Positions 63,416 through 64,000 of a DNA stretch of 64,000 nucleotides are shown piece by piece. Every line of letters begins with the position of its first letter. Position 1 is the stretch's first letter. A program made the translations under genes and the position numbers. Below the pieces are notes generated by a model. That model was not told where the DNA came from. It was given only the letters and a program-made list of their open reading frames with translations, and made no database searches. This DNA is from Nocardia mikamii NBRC 108933. Its GTDB lineage: Bacteria > Actinomycetota > Actinomycetes > Mycobacteriales > Mycobacteriaceae. The stretch spans positions 372,001 through 436,000 of the forward strand of contig NZ_BDCM01000006.1 in assembly GCF_001613505.1 (NCBI RefSeq), read 5' to 3'.

Positions 63416-64000
63416 ATGACCGGACCGACTGCCCATGAACTGCTGTGGGGGGATTCGCAGCGCCCCCGGCGCGGCCCCAAGCCGTCGCTGTCGCTGGAAC
63501 GCATCGTCACCGAGGCCATCGCCCTGGCCGATGCCGACGGGATGGCCGCCGTATCGATGCAGCGGCTGGCCGAGCGGCTGGGCTGCGCCAAGATGGCCCT
63601 GTACCGCTATGTACCAGGAAAGGCCGAGCTCACAGCCTTGATGCTGGACTACGGAATGGGGCAGCCGCCGCAGGTCACGGTCGCCGACTCGGATCCCGAA
63701 CCCTGGCGCGAGGCGCTGCGGCAGTGGGCGCACACGTTGTACGAACGCTATCGAGACCATCCGTGGACGGTCGATCTCACCGTCGGTCCACGGCCGATGG
63801 GCCCGAACGAATTGGGCTGGATGGAGGCTCTACTGGCACCGCTGGCCGGCACCGGCCTGCGCGGCTCCGAGCGCCTCGACACGGTGGTGCTGCTGAACGG
63901 CCACCTCCGCAGCCTCGTCCAGCAGACGACCGGCCGGGGTCCCGAACAGTCCGAGAGCGAAATAGCCCGCCAGGTCGGCGAGGTCCTGGCCGCCCACGCC
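63416..64000 (+). CDS. TetR/AcrR family regulator (3' end outside window)
   Basis: From ATG 63416, 195 residues are visible and the frame remains open at the edge. HTH: RPRRGPKPSLSLERIVTEAIALADADGMAAVSMQRLAERLGCAKMALYRYVPGKAELTALMLDYG. The C-terminal part follows the TetR_C-type pattern (WREALRQWAHTLYERYRDHPWTVDL). Expected to repress the divergent monooxygenase until an inducer binds. Confidence 0.9.
   Translation, partial: MTGPTAHELLWGDSQRPRRGPKPSLSLERIVTEAIALADADGMAAVSMQRLAERLGCAKMALYRYVPGKAELTALMLDYGMGQPPQVTVADSDPEPWREALRQWAHTLYERYRDHPWTVDLTVGPRPMGPNELGWMEALLAPLAGTGLRGSERLDTVVLLNGHLRSLVQQTTGRGPEQSESEIARQVGEVLAAHA

Overview
The window is actinobacterial chromosome: high GC, GTG starts, SARP/AfsR-like, WYL and ECF41 regulators, a mycofactocin-coupled dehydrogenase, and a lipid-droplet-associated protein typical of mycolic-acid bacteria. 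The right-hand part (ychF, DUF6542, ispH, lipid-droplet protein, xseA, xseB, DUF4245, glpX, fumC) has the order and relative strands I recall for Mycobacterium tuberculosis Rv1112 to Rv1098c, with extra genes inserted. Nocardia or a close relative is the best guess. No rRNA, tRNA or CRISPR array was seen.

Layout. 1-25.4 kb is an accessory metabolic region: an HpnE-like oxidase (cut by the window), a mycofactocin-type SDR, a GAP-family membrane protein, a decayed amidohydrolase, DoxX and MpaB-like genes, a cytochrome P450 with a DUF4097 protein, a large AfsR/SARP-like regulator, a DrrAB-type exporter, a WYL regulator divergent from an epoxide hydrolase, a TetR/quinone-oxidoreductase pair, an ECF41 sigma factor with its oxidoreductase, a DUF1254/1214 protein and a LysR/EthD pair. 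25.4-34.0 kb is a foreign island: serine integrase, a possible HEPN-type protein, about 1 kb of hairpin-rich non-coding DNA, Nudix and HD hydrolases, then a lower-GC segment with a membrane pentapeptide-repeat protein, a possible 50-residue ORF and a RelA/SpoT-domain protein whose C-terminus carries an RNxxxH (HEPN-like) motif. 34-45.4 kb holds ychF, two HbpS/GlcG-like proteins with a MarR regulator, a second WYL regulator, cstA with an overlapping ybdD-type gene, ada-alkA with ogt, and a carboxylesterase. 45.4-62.1 kb is DNA repair and core metabolism: sbcC, sbcD, rmuC, DUF6542, ispH, xseAB, glpX, fumC. The right end is an FAD monooxygenase divergent from a TetR gene that leaves the window.

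Regulatory logic that can be read directly. (1) Four CTGAY repeats spaced 11-11-12 bp occur in two homologous promoters, one before the DUF4097-P450 operon and one before drrAB, flanking the AfsR-like gene; this looks like a small exporter/P450 regulon. (2) The paralogous WYL regulators share a 19-bp motif, TAGGnnCGnTTCCnTCCTA, in their divergent promoters. (3) sbcD and rmuC are divergent and each carries a TTGTCGGTG RecA-independent damage-promoter motif just upstream of an apparently leaderless start. (4) A 178-bp nested inverted repeat contains the ribosome binding site and start codon of the island Nudix gene. The most interesting candidate for a new system is the RelA/SpoT-HEPN gene with its small ORF and pentapeptide neighbours.
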